DNA from: an uncultured Clostridia bacterium
GTDB taxonomy: Bacteria; Bacillota; Clostridia; TANB77; CAG-508
Direction of reading: 5' to 3'
Assembly: GCA_949448405.1 (NCBI GenBank)
Contig: CASTFX010000055.1
Location: 1 to 7,484, forward strand
Length of the DNA stretch: 7,484 bases
Position numbers and translations under genes: made by a program. The notes under the pieces were generated by a model. It worked only from the letters and a program-made list of their open reading frames with translations, searched no databases and was not told the DNA's origin. Positions 1 to 4,826 of this stretch are shown here, piece after piece (the first letter of the stretch is position 1; each line of letters begins with the position of its first letter).

Positions 1-441
1 CTCATTTATAATTCTTAGAACTTCTAGTCCTGCAATTTTTCCTGCATCTTTTGTTGCTTGTCTTTGACTATCACTAAAGTATGCTGGAACTGTTATAACT
101 GCTTGAGTTACTTTTTGTCCTAAATAATTTTCAGCATCTGTTTTTAATTTTTGAAGTATCATTGCTGATATTTCTTGTGGAGTAAATTCATCTCCTTCAA
201 TTTTTACTTTCTTGTTTGTTCCCATATCTCTTTTTATTGATATAATTGTGTTATCTGGGTTTGTAACAGCTTGACGCTTAGCGATTTGACCAACTAGTCT
301 TTCACCATTTTTTGAAAATGCTACAACTGAAGGTGTTGTTCTATTTCCTTCTGCATTAGCTATAACTACTGGTTCTCCTCCTTCCATAACTGCTACACAT
401 GAGTTTGTTGTTCCTAAGTCAATTCCTATGATTTTTCCCAT
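1..441 (-). CDS. dnaK: Chaperone DnaK (Hsp70), N-terminal part; gene runs off the left edge
   Basis: ATP-dependent cytoplasmic chaperone that binds exposed hydrophobic segments of unfolded proteins, working with DnaJ and GrpE. The first 147 residues are present, all from the actin-like ATPase domain. The phosphate-binding GIDLGTTNSCVAVM motif is at residues 6-19. The conserved lysine of SIKRDMG falls at residue 70, the position of the catalytic lysine in DnaK. VITVPAYFSDSQRQATKDAG at 115-134 is a hallmark Hsp70 block. The ATG start is supported by an AGGAGG ribosome binding site 8 bases upstream. It is the third gene of the hrcA-grpE-dnaK operon and is presumably transcribed from the CIRCE promoter ahead of hrcA. 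The 195-bp gap to grpE holds a long hairpin that could affect the mRNA level. The family assignment is certain; only the C-terminal part is unseen. Confidence 0.98.
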   Translation of the reverse strand, partial: MGKIIGIDLGTTNSCVAVMEGGEPVVIANAEGNRTTPSVVAFSKNGERLVGQIAKRQAVTNPDNTIISIKRDMGTNKKVKIEGDEFTPQEISAMILQKLKTDAENYLGQKVTQAVITVPAYFSDSQRQATKDAGKIAGLEVLRIINE

Positions 442-522
442 TTTAAATTCCTCCTAAAAATTTATTTGTATTAATTTATTATCTTTTGTAAATTTATATT
501 TTAAATATTAATAACTCTTTCT

Positions 523-638
523 AATCAAAAGCAAGTTATACTAGGCATTCAAGAAAGAAATACCAGAGGCATACTAGCTGTACACTGAGGATTTTCTTTT
601 GAAGAATAACAAAGTAGAACGAAGCTTTTCATTTGATT
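523..638 (-). repeat. Long imperfect hairpin element between grpE and dnaK
   Basis: A stretch of about 115 bases folds back on itself almost end to end. Plus-strand pairings: AATCA (523-527) with TGATT (634-638); AAAGC (528-532) with GCTTT (624-628); GTTATACT (535-542) with AGTAGAAC (613-620, one mismatch); TTCAAGAAAGAAA (548-560) with TTTTCTTTTGAA (592-603); and an apical GCATAC (569-574) with GTACAC (580-585) using G-U pairs. The outer arm overlaps the last two bases of the grpE stop codon. Its composition is less AT-rich than the flanking spacer, so it looks like an inserted or selected unit. It could be a dispersed repeat, an mRNA processing or stability element, or a partial terminator; no long T-run supports simple termination. 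The structure is visible; its function is inferred. Confidence 0.6.
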
Positions 639-1128
639 AATTAGCAACAATTACCATTGCATGCCTAATCACCTTATCTCCTAGCTTATATCCTTTTCTA
701 AATTCTTCTTTTATTTCCTTTTCTCCTAAATTTTCATCTTGTACCATACTAACTGCTTCGTGAAGTTCTGGATCAAAAGTTTTTCCTATGCTATCTATTG
801 CTTTTACTCCAAAAGATGAAAGAACATCTATATATTGTTTCAAAACCAAGTCTATTCCTTGTTTGTAGTTTGTGTCATCTGTTTCTGCACTTGCTGCTTT
901 TTCTAGATTGTCTAGAACTGGTAAAAGTCCATTTACTATATCTCCTAAAACTGAACTATATAGCATTTCTTTTTCTTTTGCATTTCTTTTTTTGAAATTA
1001 TCAAATTCTGCCATAAGTCTTTTTAATCTATCTGTTGTATTATCTATCTCTTCTCGAAGTCTAACAACTTCTGAATTGTCTTCTACTTTTATTTCCTCTT
1101 GTATATCATTTTCTTTATTATCTTCCAT
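637..1128 (-). CDS. grpE: Nucleotide exchange factor GrpE
   Basis: Cochaperone that releases ADP from DnaK and so drives substrate release; a dimeric cytoplasmic protein. From the chosen start it is 163 aa. An acidic, probably disordered N-terminus (1-20) is followed by a long coiled-coil helix (about 20-60, with RLKRLMAEFDNFKKR) and helical and beta-wing parts. The C-terminal GrpE signature includes GKTFDPELHEAV near 115-126 and EEFRKGYKLGDKVIRHA near 141-157. An ATG four codons upstream (at 1140) is in frame, but the AAAGGA there abuts it with no spacing. The start at 1128 has a GGA 7 bases upstream, so it is preferred, not proven. It lies 36 bp after hrcA and is co-transcribed with it. The stop codon overlaps the outer arm of the hairpin that precedes dnaK. 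Confidence 0.96.
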   Translation of the reverse strand: MEDNKENDIQEEIKVEDNSEVVRLREEIDNTTDRLKRLMAEFDNFKKRNAKEKEMLYSSVLGDIVNGLLPVLDNLEKAASAETDDTNYKQGIDLVLKQYIDVLSSFGVKAIDSIGKTFDPELHEAVSMVQDENLGEKEIKEEFRKGYKLGDKVIRHAMVIVAN

Positions 1129-1164
1129 TATTATTTCCATTCCTTTCTTAAATTATATAAACTG

Positions 1165-2178
1165 CTATTCCTTAAAATCGTCATTAAGCTTCTTACTTAT
1201 ATATTTCATTACTGAAATAACTTTTGAATAATTCATTCTCTTAGGTCCTATTATCCCTATTGTTCCTAAATCTTTATCTCCAACTGCATGTTTGAATGTA
1301 ACTATACTAAAATCTTTTAAATCTTCATTATCATTTTCGTCACCTATATATATTTGTATATCTTCTGCAAATCCTGTATTTAAAATATCTAGCATAACTT
1401 CTTTTGTATCAAGTAAATTAACAAAGTTTTTCACTAAATCTAAACTTCTAAATTCAGGAAGCTCTAAAGCTTTATTGGTTCCTTCTAGATATATTTTCTC
1501 TTCTTCCTCTATTAATTTTTTCATTTGAGCTACTATTGGTCTTATAATATTTATGCTATATTTAAGTTCTCTAAAAATGTATTCTTCTAATGATGTATCT
1601 ATCTTTTCTATTGGTTCGCCTTTAAGTCTATTATTAAAGAAATAGTTTAAAGTTTCAACTTGTTCTGCTGTTATATCTTCATCAAATTTGATTATTGTTT
1701 CTTTAACAAGACCTGTATCTGTCATAATTATTCCCATAAGCATTCGACTTCCTAGAAGGACAAATTTTATCTCTTCAATAAGTTGCCCTGCTGTCTTTGG
1801 TCCAATACTTACTGTTGTATAATGTGTTATCTCTGAAAGTGTTGTTGTTGTGATTTTTGTTAAATCTTCAATCCCATTTGCTTTTGTTTCAAGCTTTTCT
1901 TGTATATATCTAATTTCTTCTAAACTAATATTATCATATTTTAAAAGTTCATCTACATATAATCTATATCCTTTTGCAGATGGTACTCGACCACTTGATG
2001 TATGTGTTTTTTCTAGATATCCTTCTTTTTCAAGTTCCGCCATATCATTTCTTACTGTTGCAGAACTTATATTATTTTCATATTTTTCTACAATTATAGC
2101 TGAACTTACTGGTTCTGCTGTTTCAATATATTCGTCTACTATCTCTTTAAGTATTTTTCTTTTACGCTCATCTAACAT
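1165..2178 (-). CDS. hrcA: Heat-inducible transcription repressor HrcA
   Basis: Repressor of class I heat-shock operons; in this family it binds CIRCE operators and depends on GroEL for folding, so misfolding stress relieves repression. The product is 337 aa, a usual length. The N-terminal winged helix spans residues 1-76, with SSATVRNDMAELEKEGYL (38-55) as the recognition region and HTSSGRVPSAKGYRLYVD (59-76) as the wing. A GAF-like and dimerisation part follows, ending in the family's IGPKRMNYSKVISVMKYI block. A longer reading from an ATG at 2202 is in frame. I reject it because that ATG lies in the CIRCE operator, at or before the transcript start, and because a GAGGTG ribosome binding site sits a few bases before the ATG at 2178. 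First gene of the operon; autoregulated by the sites at 2192-2261. Confidence 0.97.
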   Translation of the reverse strand: MLDERKRKILKEIVDEYIETAEPVSSAIIVEKYENNISSATVRNDMAELEKEGYLEKTHTSSGRVPSAKGYRLYVDELLKYDNISLEEIRYIQEKLETKANGIEDLTKITTTTLSEITHYTTVSIGPKTAGQLIEEIKFVLLGSRMLMGIIMTDTGLVKETIIKFDEDITAEQVETLNYFFNNRLKGEPIEKIDTSLEEYIFRELKYSINIIRPIVAQMKKLIEEEEKIYLEGTNKALELPEFRSLDLVKNFVNLLDTKEVMLDILNTGFAEDIQIYIGDENDNEDLKDFSIVTFKHAVGDKDLGTIGIIGPKRMNYSKVISVMKYISKKLNDDFKE

Positions 2179-2191
2179 ACATCTCACCTCT

Positions 2192-2218
2192 TTAGCACTC
2201 AAAGTTATTGACTGCTAA
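2192..2218 (-). promoter_or_regulatory. CIRCE operator (HrcA binding site)
   Basis: TTAGCACTC, nine bases, GACTGCTAA. It differs from the consensus inverted repeat TTAGCACTC-N9-GAGTGCTAA at one base. It lies between the -10 box and the hrcA ribosome binding site, overlapping the likely transcription start, so bound HrcA should block initiation. Confidence 0.96.
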
Positions 2219-2219
2219 T

Positions 2220-2248
2220 ATAATATATCTTTTTTTAGCACTTGTCAA
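2220..2248 (-). promoter_or_regulatory. Sigma-A promoter of the hrcA-grpE-dnaK operon
   Basis: On the minus strand a perfect TTGACA (2248-2243), a 17-base spacer and TATTAT (2225-2220). Transcription would start around 2213, inside the CIRCE dyad. The -35 box lies in the centre of the second CIRCE-like dyad at 2235-2261. Confidence 0.88.
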
Positions 2249-2261
2249 TACTTTTTGCTAA
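2235..2261 (-). promoter_or_regulatory. Second, degenerate CIRCE-like dyad over the -35 box
   Basis: TTAGCACTT, nine bases, TTTTGCTAA. It keeps the exact 9-base spacing and 14 of 18 consensus arm positions (8 of 9 in one arm, 6 of 9 in the other). The -35 box sits in its spacer. Binding by HrcA is inferred from the match; the weaker arm may make it a low-affinity site that helps occupancy of the main operator. Confidence 0.6.
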
Positions 2262-2283
2262 AATTTATTCATTTATTTTTTTC

Positions 2284-2313
2284 TTGACATTTATACCTTT
2301 TATATGCTAAAAT
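2284..2313 (+). promoter_or_regulatory. Promoter of tRNA-Glu
   Basis: TTGACA (2284-2289), an 18-base spacer, then TAAAAT (2308-2313) with an extended -10 TG at 2305-2306. The expected start, near 2320, lies a few bases before the mature tRNA 5' end. Confidence 0.8.
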
Positions 2314-2326
2314 ATAAAAGATTTAT

Positions 2327-2401
2327 GGCCCATTGGTCAAGCGGTTAAGACGCCACCCTCTCAAGGTGGAATCATGGGTTCGATTCCCGTATGGGTCACC
2401 A
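2327..2401 (+). tRNA. tRNA-Glu, anticodon CTC
   Basis: A 75-base cloverleaf. The acceptor arm GGCCCAT (2327-2333) pairs with ATGGGTC (2391-2397, one G-U), followed by discriminator A and an encoded CCA (2399-2401). The anticodon stem is CCACC/GGTGG (2353-2357, 2365-2369) with loop CTCTCAA, giving anticodon CTC at 2360-2362, which reads GAG. The T arm is ATGGG-TTCGATT-CCCGT (2374-2390). The D arm has the GGTCAAGCGGTTAAGAC pattern usual for bacterial tRNA-Glu. It is divergent from hrcA. Its 3' half is a classic integration target for tyrosine integrases, and an integrase gene follows directly. Confidence 0.97.
2374..2401 (+). other. Probable left attachment site (att) in the 3' end of tRNA-Glu
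   Basis: The T arm, 3' acceptor arm and CCA of the tRNA lie 90 bp from the end of a tyrosine integrase gene, the usual layout of an island inserted at a tRNA 3' end. The tRNA is intact, as expected when the incoming element restores the 3' end. No second copy of this sequence occurs in the window, so the core limits are unknown and the call rests on context. Confidence 0.5.
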
Positions 2402-2407
2402 AATAAC

Positions 2408-2455
2408 TAAAAGTCTACAAGTAGCTTAAATGCTAGATAGTAGACTTTTATTTTG
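2408..2455 (+). terminator. Terminator, probably bidirectional, between tRNA-Glu and integrase
   Basis: A perfect 11-bp inverted repeat TAAAAGTCTAC (2408-2418) and GTAGACTTTTA (2440-2450), with a smaller TAGC/GCTA pairing in the loop, followed by TTTTATTTT. It would end the tRNA transcript. In the opposite direction its AT-rich flanks could end the integrase transcript. Confidence 0.8.
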
Positions 2456-2459
2456 TGCC

Positions 2460-2481
2460 TTTTACTGCAATTTTACTGCAA
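2460..2481. repeat. Two tandem copies of TTTTACTGCAA
   Basis: An 11-base unit is repeated exactly, head to tail (2460-2470, 2471-2481), between the tRNA and the end of the integrase gene. Short direct repeats next to an attachment site are typical arm-type integrase binding sites. That role is inferred from the position. Confidence 0.55.
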
Positions 2482-2490
2482 TAGGCTTTT

Positions 2491-3638
2491 TTATAAACCT
2501 TGTGCATGTAAATATTCTGTAACTTTTTCTAGTTCACTTTCACTAAACTCTTTAAAAATTGACGTATATGTATCAAGTGTAGTTTGTATTTTTTTATGAC
2601 CTAAAATCTTTTGTAACGCCTTTGCTTGCATACCACTTTCAATGCACCTTGTTGCATAAGTATGTCTTAACATATGTGTATGCAAATTGTTAGCAATATT
2701 TTCTCTTTTATTAAGCCTTTGCAAATAACTGTTTACCTCTGTTGGTGTAATATATGTATTTTTTTCATTATCATAGAATAGTAGACCATTTATATTTTCT
2801 ATTTGTTTTTCTGTATCTTTCTTAATATACTTTTAACTTTATCTGTCATTAAAATTGTTCTTTTAGAGTTTAACGTCTTTGTTGTATCTCCCATAATCAC
2901 TTTATCATGTTCATCTCTAGTTAGTGTCCTGCTTATAGTTATTGTATTATTTTTATAGTCAATATCTCTATTAGATAATGCTAATACTTCCCCTATTCGC
3001 ATACCTGTATATAACTGCAGTAAAAGAATGTTGTTATATTTATGTTCATGCTTTTCTAATACTTCTAATAATTTTTTGTGTTCCTCTATGGTTAATGCTT
3101 CAACTTGTTTATCCGCTTTGGATGATTTTGGTTTACTAACACTTTCATTTTCCATAGGGTTAAAAGGTATTATTCTGTCTGATATTGCTATCTTAAATGT
3201 CTTGTTTATAAGCCTATATATCTTGTCTATACTATTATTACTATATAATGTTAAGTTAGGCAATACTTTTCTTATATGACTTACTGTTATCCTTTGAATA
3301 GGTATATTTACAATATCTTTACATGTTTCTTCTATTTGTTTGACAGTTTCTAAATCTCTTATATGTGTTCTAGCACTTACTTTATTTGTTTCATATTTAC
3401 TTTGTACATATTCTTTTAGTAAGTCTATAAAAACTTTGTTATTCTTTGCAATGTATGTTCCTTGATTGATATCATTTATAGTTTTAGTAAATCGCTTTTT
3501 AAATTCTGTTAAACTTTCGTTTTTCATTTGATACATTGTTTTTCTTTGTCCATCTGCTGTTGTATATTGTGCCATATATCTATTACTTGCTTTGTGAAAT
3601 GTTATACTTCCTTCTCCATTTCCTCGTTTTTTACCCAT
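2491..3638 (-). pseudogene. int: Tyrosine site-specific integrase (Tn916-type), split by a -1 frameshift
   Basis: Catalyses integration and excision of the element at the tRNA site. The frame opened at 3638 (strong AGGAGG site 8 bases upstream) runs 279 codons to a TAG at 2799. It has an arm-binding N-terminus (RGNGEGSI near residue 5), a core-binding helical region (about 70-165), catalytic Arg214 in TGMRIGE and the likely catalytic Lys254 in TKTLNSKRTI. The rest lies in the -1 frame down to a TAA at 2491: LLFYDN, ITPTEVNSYLQRL, the HMLRHT box, LGH, and nucleophile Tyr in TLDTYTS. The switch must occur at the A-rich stretch 2817-2825. One extra A there would give a normal protein of 382 aa. 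All active-site residues exist, but they are split between frames, so neither part should work alone. A real mutation, an assembly error, or less likely -1 slippage could explain it. It is translationally coupled to the gene before it. Confidence 0.9.
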
Positions 3639-3650
3639 TTAAGTTACCTC

Positions 3651-3956
3651 CTAGTTATTACTATGTTTTCCAAATAAAAGACAGTTATTATGTATGAGTG
3701 TACTATCTCTAAAGCCTATTAAATATGCTTCTTCTTTTTCATATGCATCTAATTCTATTCCTAAAGTTTTTAGATTATAGTAGCTATTTATAATTAGCCT
3801 GTCTGAAATTTGCTTAATAAAATTACTTTCTAGCTTTTTCCACTCTTCAAATTGCTTTTTATATTCTTTGTCATTTGTTACTATCAAATAACTCTCTTGT
3901 ATTCGTTCTTCGATAAAGTCTTGTAGATTTTCTTTTAAATTTGTATTCATTTTCAT
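3651..3956 (-). CDS. Hypothetical 101-aa protein upstream of the integrase
   Basis: I do not recognise a named function. The sequence is charged and predicted mostly helical. A Glu/Lys-rich first half (ENLQDFIEERIQES, EEWKKLESNF) is followed by EAYLIGFRDSTLI and a short tail. The order, with a helix pair then a GFR near the end, faintly resembles small helical proteins of Clostridia phages and conjugative elements (DUF6809-like), but this is only an impression. The ATG at 3956 has an AAGGAG site 9 bases upstream; the ATG two codons later is too far from it. Its stop codon overlaps the ribosome binding site of the integrase gene, so the two are almost certainly one transcript from the promoter at 4020-4048. 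The position next to an integrase would suit an excision or control factor, but nothing in the sequence shows this. Confidence 0.75.
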   Translation of the reverse strand: MKMNTNLKENLQDFIEERIQESYLIVTNDKEYKKQFEEWKKLESNFIKQISDRLIINSYYNLKTLGIELDAYEKEEAYLIGFRDSTLIHNNCLLFGKHSNN

Positions 3957-3982
3957 TATTGTTAGCTCCTTTCATAATTTTG

Positions 3983-4000
3983 TTAAAATACGTATTTTAA
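3983..4000. promoter_or_regulatory. 18-bp perfect palindrome, candidate operator
   Basis: TTAAAATACGTATTTTAA reads the same on both strands. It lies 13-30 bases downstream of the expected start of the integrase-operon transcript. Related half-sites (TACGTTTAAA at 4011, TATGTTTTAA at 4031) follow. It is a likely binding site for a dimeric regulator, possibly the HTH protein encoded at 4150. Confidence 0.55.
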
Positions 4001-4019
4001 ATATAAATTATACGTTTAA

Positions 4020-4048
4020 ATTTTACAATATATGTTTTAATTTGTCAA
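4020..4048 (-). promoter_or_regulatory. Promoter of the 101-aa gene and integrase
   Basis: On the minus strand a perfect TTGACA (4048-4043), a 17-base spacer and TAAAAT (4025-4020). The start would be near 4013, giving a leader of about 55 bases that contains the 18-bp palindrome. Confidence 0.82.
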
Positions 4049-4099
4049 TATATTTTTAAAATATTTGCATAATTTTTAAAATGTACAATTGACAAATTA
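4038..4099. repeat. Symmetric repeats between the divergent promoters
   Basis: Both -35 regions lie in the same 11-base sequence, TTGACAAATTA, facing opposite ways (minus strand 4048-4038, plus strand 4089-4099). Between them ATTTTTAAAAT occurs twice (4052-4062 and 4072-4082), with copies exactly 20 bp apart, about two helical turns. This suits paired protein binding on one face of the DNA, though in such AT-rich sequence chance cannot be excluded. Confidence 0.5.
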
Positions 4100-4117
4100 T
4101 ATTATTTACAATATAAT
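4089..4117 (+). promoter_or_regulatory. Consensus sigma-A promoter of the HTH regulator gene
   Basis: TTGACA (4089-4094), a 17-base spacer, TATAAT (4112-4117): a full match to the consensus. The start is expected near 4124, about 25 bases before the ATG. So strong a promoter on a small regulator suggests autorepression. Confidence 0.92.
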
Positions 4118-4149
4118 AAACTCATATTATTGAGAAAAGAGTGATACAA

Positions 4150-4365
4150 ATGAACATGAGAGAACAAATTAAAATAGCTTTGGTACAAAGGAATATGACT
4201 TTAACAGAACTTCATAAACAACTAATATCAAAATATAATAAGGAATATAGTTTGCAAAACCTTAGTTCAAAAATAAACAGGAATACCTTAAAGTATTCAG
4301 AAGTTCAAGAAATTGCAGAAATACTCCAATATGACATTGTATGGAAAGATAAAGACAATTCTTAA
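4150..4365 (+). CDS. Small HTH-type (XRE/LLM-phage-like) DNA-binding regulator
   Basis: A 71-aa single-domain protein. MREQIKIALVQRNMTLTELHKQL, then a SLQNLSSKINRNTLKYSEVQEIAEIL stretch (34-59), fits the helix-turn-helix pattern of small Cro/XRE-like regulators common on Firmicute phages and conjugative elements: helix 2 at 17-28, a longer than usual turn (SKYNKEYS), a recognition helix near 34-43, then a closing helix. The frame is open from a GTG at 4141, but AGAGTGAT at 4138-4145 looks like the ribosome binding site for the ATG at 4150, so the shorter form is preferred. It is divergent from the integrase operon with a shared control region. By analogy with such elements it likely represses the integrase operon, itself, or both; this is inferred from position. 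Confidence 0.82.
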   Translation: MNMREQIKIALVQRNMTLTELHKQLISKYNKEYSLQNLSSKINRNTLKYSEVQEIAEILQYDIVWKDKDNS

Positions 4366-4382
4366 AGTACAGCTTTATTTTT
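4363..4382 (+). terminator. Weak terminator-like hairpin after the regulator gene
   Basis: TAAAG (4363-4367) and CTTTA (4373-4377) around a 5-base loop, followed by five T. The stem is short and starts on the stop codon, so termination here may be incomplete. Confidence 0.35.
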
Positions 4383-4389
4383 GTTATAT

Positions 4390-4418
4390 TTGACATACTT
4401 GTCTTTTTATAGTATATT
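4390..4418 (+). promoter_or_regulatory. Promoter of candidate small RNA 1
   Basis: TTGACA (4390-4395), a 17-base spacer, TATATT (4413-4418). No open reading frame with a ribosome binding site follows; a hairpin with a T-run does. Confidence 0.75.
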
Positions 4419-4424
4419 AATATT

Positions 4425-4490
4425 TATAGAAACCCTTCTCGCCACACTTGTTACTCAACTCCTGTTGGGGCAAGTATTGAGGAGGTTTTT
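4425..4490 (+). ncRNA. Candidate small RNA 1, about 65 nt, ending in its own terminator
   Basis: From the expected start near 4425 to the T-run at 4486-4490 almost all of the sequence is one stacked hairpin: CCTTCTC (4434-4440) with GAGGAGG (4479-4485), ACTTG (4446-4450) with CAAGT (4471-4475), and CTCAAC (4454-4459) with GTTGGG (4464-4469) around a TCCT loop. The stem foot is followed by TTTTT, so the same hairpin works as intrinsic terminator. A short promoter-hairpin-T-run unit of this size resembles antisense or copy-control RNAs of mobile elements. I found no complementary target in the window. On the minus strand no matching T-run exists, so the plus strand is preferred. Family unknown. 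Confidence 0.6.
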
Positions 4491-4493
4491 CGT

Positions 4494-4522
4494 TTGACAT
4501 TTGTATAGTTTAGTGCTATACT
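4494..4522 (+). promoter_or_regulatory. Promoter of candidate structured RNA 2, with an embedded dyad
   Basis: TTGACA (4494-4499), a 17-base spacer, TATACT (4517-4522). The inverted repeat GTATAG (4503-4508) / CTATAC (4516-4521) spans the spacer and most of the -10 box, so a bound dimer would exclude RNA polymerase. The promoter starts four bases after the terminator of RNA 1. Confidence 0.78.
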
Positions 4523-4528
4523 TATTAT

Positions 4529-4826
4529 TAATAGGAAAAACTTCTTGACTGTACTTGTTCATACGATTTATTATTATCGTGGGATTGAATAGAAGTTTCC
4601 ACTATTTAAGAAGGCGAGGGCTTAAAGTGCCTTATTTCCAATTTTGTTATAAGGTGCCCAATGCCCCTTCTTAAAGTTTATGTCACTGCCCGTATTAGAC
4701 GTGTGTAACCTCGGAGCTTTGTTTTCAGAGAGTACAGTGACAAAACACTTTTTCAATAGAGGTATTACCATGAATTAGCACCGACCTTTTTTATTGGTCA
4801 ACGCTAAGGTAATATCTCCTTTTTTT
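4529..4826 (+). ncRNA. Candidate structured non-coding RNA 2, about 300 nt, four consecutive stem-loops
   Basis: Four hairpins follow one another with little spacer. H1: GGAAA-aa-CTTCT (4534-4545) with AGAAGTTTCC (4591-4600), capped by ACGAT/ATCGT. H2: TTTAAGAAGG (4605-4614) with CCTTCTTAAA (4666-4675), a perfect 10 bp, with inner GGGC/GCCC and CCTTAT (4630-4635)/ATAAGG (4649-4654). H3: GTTTATGTCACTG (4676-4688) with CAGTGACAAAAC (4735-4746), 12 bp with one bulged A, holding a 46-base loop with a small CTTTG/CAGAG hairpin. H4 (4759-4818) is the terminator. The segment has a near-consensus promoter, no long reading frame with a ribosome binding site, and more G and C than its flanks. I could not match it to T-box, tmRNA, RNase P, SRP, 6S, tracrRNA or a riboswitch. 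Start and end are inferred from promoter and terminator. Confidence 0.65.
4759..4826 (+). terminator. Intrinsic terminator of RNA 2 (hairpin H4)
   Basis: GAGGTATTACC (4759-4769) pairs with GGTAATATCTC (4808-4818, one G-U). Inside are TTAGC (4775-4779)/GCTAA (4803-4807) and GACC (4783-4786)/GGTC (4796-4799). Seven T follow (4820-4826). A strong stem plus T-run on the plus strand fixes the direction of the RNA. Confidence 0.8.

Noticed and set aside
872..1231. Plus-strand open frames across grpE and hrcA (also 798-995, 1292-1528, 1850-2218).
   Set aside because: They are antisense shadows of clearly conserved minus-strand genes, without ribosome binding sites.
2799..2830. Programmed -1 frameshifting in the integrase gene.
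   Set aside because: No X-XXY-YYZ heptamer in the right frame, only a single A-AAG codon context, and no strong downstream hairpin; mutation or sequence error is simpler, so it is kept only as a minor alternative.
3028..3279. Plus-strand open frame inside the integrase gene.
   Set aside because: Low-complexity antisense shadow of a recognisable integrase.
4441..4500. AGGAGG inside the RNA 1 hairpin as a ribosome binding site for a hidden leader peptide.
   Set aside because: The only start at a fitting distance is a TTG followed after a few codons by a stop; the hairpin and T-run explain the sequence better.
4676..4746. The GTTTT...CAGAG-like sequences in hairpin H3 recalled CRISPR repeats or a tracrRNA.
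   Set aside because: There is no repeat-spacer array, no Cas gene and only one copy; the sequence is explained as a single stem-loop.
4529..4826. T-box leader, riboswitch or tmRNA.
   Set aside because: No T-box core motif, no tRNA-like ends, and no gene follows on the same strand that a leader could control; the nearest plus-strand gene is 1.3 kb away behind a terminator.
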